From JANXQE01 sp035294005 (GTDB lineage: Bacteria; Verrucomicrobiota; Verrucomicrobiia; Limisphaerales; UBA8199), in NCBI GenBank assembly GCA_035294005.1, contig DATGLT010000242.1, forward strand, positions 23,155-87,154: a stretch of DNA of 64,000 bases, in the 5' to 3' direction. Both the position numbers and the translations under genes were made by a program. Under the pieces are notes generated by a model. The model saw only the letters and a list, made by a program, of their open reading frames with translations. It did no database searches and was not told the DNA's origin. This document shows, one piece after another, positions 62,347 to 64,000 of this stretch. Position 1 is the first letter of the stretch. Each line of letters begins with the position of its first letter.

Positions 62347-63525
62347 TCAGTGTAAAAACACGGCGCGGTAGAACCGGTTGTTGGCTCGAGGCGATGTCGT
62401 ATCGATGAACATCTGGGTCGGGCTGGTCAGAACATTCGTGCTGAGGGCAACCCAGTTGGTCGGTGTTACTGAGAGGGCGTAATCGATTCGGTAGGTGTCT
62501 CCAACTCTCCCGCTGAGCGAAATAACCGGGAAGAAATTGATGCCCACAACCGACAGGGTGGCGTCGGAGCTATAGACCGACCCGGCTGCATTTGAAACGA
62601 GGACCCGGTAATGGCCGGCTTCAGCAGCGGATACGCCGGTGATTTTCAGAGAAGATGTAGTGGCCCCGGACACGTTTCCGCCATTCGCGAGGTTGGTCCC
62701 GTAGAACTGCCATTGGTAAGTGACACCAGTCGTATTTGAGACAACGACCGAGAAAGTAACGTTGGAGCCGGGGCCGATACTGGTTTGAACGGGTTGAGTC
62801 GTGATCACGGGCGAACCTGGAGGAGCGACCGATTCGAGATCAAAGCCGTCGGTGAAAAACGACTGAGCGCCGGTGGTGTTGTAAACATTGAGTATGAAAC
62901 AACCGGCGCGTACGGTGGTGGTATTGGTGGGCGCGGTCACCTGGGGCGTCGTGTAATGGAAACCAGCCATGCCGCCAGGCCCAGTATTGGGCAGGCCGGC
63001 CGCTACGAGGTCAAAGGTATTTGTGGCCAGAACAGTGCCGGTGCCGTCGAGGAATTCAATGACGGCCAATGTCTCGGGATTGGGGCTGTTGGTTTTAAAG
63101 AAGCCGGAATAATGGGCCTCCCCCGAGGCGTAAAACGAGAGCGTGAACTTGGTCCCGGGGGTTGCGGAATTGTCCTGGTAAAATTTGACATTCAACAAGT
63201 CCCCGGTGGTTGCATTGCCCTGAAACGGCTTGAAGAAAAGGCCGTATCCATTGGTATCAACGACGTTGCACCAGGTCTCGGAGTCGGCGCCATCGTTGAA
63301 AGTGCCGGATACCGTTTTTGAAGCATCGATTATCCACCCGGTTGGAGAAGCATTGACCTGGCTCGAAACCGAGGTTTCATCGAGGTTCCCATTAAACAGC
63401 AGATTAGCGTTCGAGCTGAAGGTGAGCGCGCTGGTGGACAAAGCGACTAAAAGCCCGATTATCCGCCTGCGGGGAAAGAACAATTCAGCAATCTTGGATT
63501 TTATTTGGGATGAGGGTGTCTTCAT
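62347..63525 (-). CDS. Secreted Ig-like domain protein
   Basis: A 392-residue protein with a long signal peptide (FFPRRRIIGLLVALSTSALTFSSNA). Residues ~40-230 form a beta-sandwich that looks carbohydrate-binding-like (FYASGEAHYSGFF, FTDGFDLESV). One Ig-like domain follows (PVITTQPVQTSIGPGSNVTFSVVVSNTTGVTYQWQFYGTNL, AEAGHYRVLVSNAAGSV), and the C-terminal end domain finishes with NNRFYRAVFLH. Surface or secreted; ligand unknown. A terminator-like hairpin lies past its stop. Confidence 0.88.
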   Translation of the reverse strand: MKTPSSQIKSKIAELFFPRRRIIGLLVALSTSALTFSSNANLLFNGNLDETSVSSQVNASPTGWIIDASKTVSGTFNDGADSETWCNVVDTNGYGLFFKPFQGNATTGDLLNVKFYQDNSATPGTKFTLSFYASGEAHYSGFFKTNSPNPETLAVIEFLDGTGTVLATNTFDLVAAGLPNTGPGGMAGFHYTTPQVTAPTNTTTVRAGCFILNVYNTTGAQSFFTDGFDLESVAPPGSPVITTQPVQTSIGPGSNVTFSVVVSNTTGVTYQWQFYGTNLANGGNVSGATTSSLKITGVSAAEAGHYRVLVSNAAGSVYSSDATLSVVGINFFPVISLSGRVGDTYRIDYALSVTPTNWVALSTNVLTSPTQMFIDTTSPRANNRFYRAVFLH

Positions 63526-63675
63526 AGCAGAAGCATTTTATTTTTGTAGATTTGGCCTTGTTACCCTTTATCGCACGCCTTCTTAGCCGGTGTCAACCCC
63601 TAACCGGGCCACCCAAATGAACCGGGCGTCAACGACGGAAACTAAATCCCAAACGTTTAACTCCCTGAGAAATGC

Positions 63676-63894
63676 ATGAACTCGATGCCGCGACGACAGA
63701 TTCTAAACGAGGCTTTTAAGCGATTTCAGCGGTTGCCCGACTGGCCAGTAGAGGAAACAAAACGCCGAGAGAGTGTTCAAAGAGAAAGGCTGAGCGAAAT
63801 CGATAGCAAGGCCGGCGACCCGAAGGAGGGCAAAGGGTCCACAAGATGGCCCATCAGTACGCTGCCTTTTCCGGAGCATCGTTGCGGATGCTGA
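63676..63894 (+). CDS. Possible small hydrophilic protein
   Basis: A 72-residue, strongly charged frame (RRQILNEAFKRFQRLPDWPVEETKRRESVQ) with a cysteine end. Its stop overlaps an in-frame ATG of the next gene by seven bases (ATGCTGA), which would fit coupling. No family recognised. It may be a chance frame. Confidence 0.35.
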   Translation: MNSMPRRQILNEAFKRFQRLPDWPVEETKRRESVQRERLSEIDSKAGDPKEGKGSTRWPISTLPFPEHRCGC

Positions 63895-64000
63895 GCAAGG
63901 CTGGGCCATTACTGTTCAGCGCAAAAACCAGGGTCTTGATCAAAACGCTTGCCGGCATCGCTCTCATGATGATCTCAATCGCCCTCGCCATTGGCTTTGG
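63888..64000 (+). CDS. Start of a membrane protein, 3' end outside window
   Basis: Open to the last base with no stop. From the ATG at 63888 the frame reads MLSKAGPLLFSAKTRVLIKT followed by a hydrophobic stretch (LAGIALMMISIALAIGF), an N-terminal membrane segment such as begins sensor kinases or chemoreceptors. An in-frame ATG at 63846 would add 14 residues. Identity cannot be decided from 37 residues. Confidence 0.5.
   Translation, partial: MLSKAGPLLFSAKTRVLIKTLAGIALMMISIALAIGF

Noticed and set aside
1..64000. CRISPR arrays, rRNA genes, transposases, integrases and prophage genes
   Set aside because: No regularly spaced direct repeats, rRNA-like segments or recombinase motifs were seen on reading both strands.

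Overview
The window looks like chromosomal DNA of a Verrucomicrobiota bacterium, probably a Pedosphaera/Limisphaerales-type soil or freshwater lineage. This is inferred from gene content, not from a marker gene. The signs are large secreted proteins with Ig-like, propeller and 'FYRV' C-terminal ends, several pseudopilin-like proteins, LL-diaminopimelate aminotransferase, GDP-mannose 3,5-epimerase, glycoside hydrolases and many TGG/AAC-rich secreted ORFs. No rRNA, convincing tRNA, CRISPR array, transposase, integrase or phage gene was seen. Gene density is high on both strands, and most short gaps are ordinary.

Layout. 1-8.0 kb: 3' part of a vWA/Ig surface protein, small unknowns, a pair of PepSY-type membrane proteins, mnmA and an S41 protease lacking the usual catalytic lysine. 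8.2-13.8 kb: GDP-mannose 3,5-epimerase facing a galactose operon (SSS symporter, small membrane protein, galM, galK). 14-19.1 kb: amino-acid permease, M3 peptidase, a gene-free 0.7 kb stretch and a secreted unknown. 19.2-25.5 kb: FkbM methyltransferase, a pseudopilin behind a perfect 16-bp palindrome, gmhA-gmhB-transaldolase (heptose supply), dapL and an M48 protease. 25.5-31.7 kb: a free-standing CBM48, a beta-helix protein, a TPR protein, DAHP synthase and the lipid genes pgsA-pgpA-diacylglycerol kinase. 31.8-38 kb: Tat aldo/keto reductase, lactonase-like propeller, AsmA-like protein, receiver protein, Sel1 repeats and purH. 38-43 kb: an exopolysaccharide export operon (outer-membrane barrel, tyrosine autokinase, Wza-like lipoprotein, FHA protein) with an internal terminator-like hairpin. 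43-47 kb: DUF4097 protein, two inverted copies of a four-cysteine 67-residue miniprotein, a Cys-containing unknown and an SGNH hydrolase. 47-54 kb: GH42 protein lacking its acid/base glutamate, DUF721/DciA, receiver, pseudopilin and a PD40 propeller.

The most striking region is 54.36-60.09 kb. Six tightly packed + strand genes encode a GcvH-like lipoyl carrier without the rest of the glycine cleavage system, a small protein resembling the N-terminal cysteine domain of HdrA, a two-cluster ferredoxin, a radical SAM enzyme, a DUF116 domain fused to an isoprenyl diphosphate synthase, and an alpha/alpha-barrel prenyltransferase/terpene-cyclase-like protein. This looks like an uncharacterised redox plus isoprenoid pathway and is my main candidate for an undescribed system. 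It is followed by a GH43 enzyme, a protein made of two LuxR-type HTH domains, and an Ig-like secreted protein.
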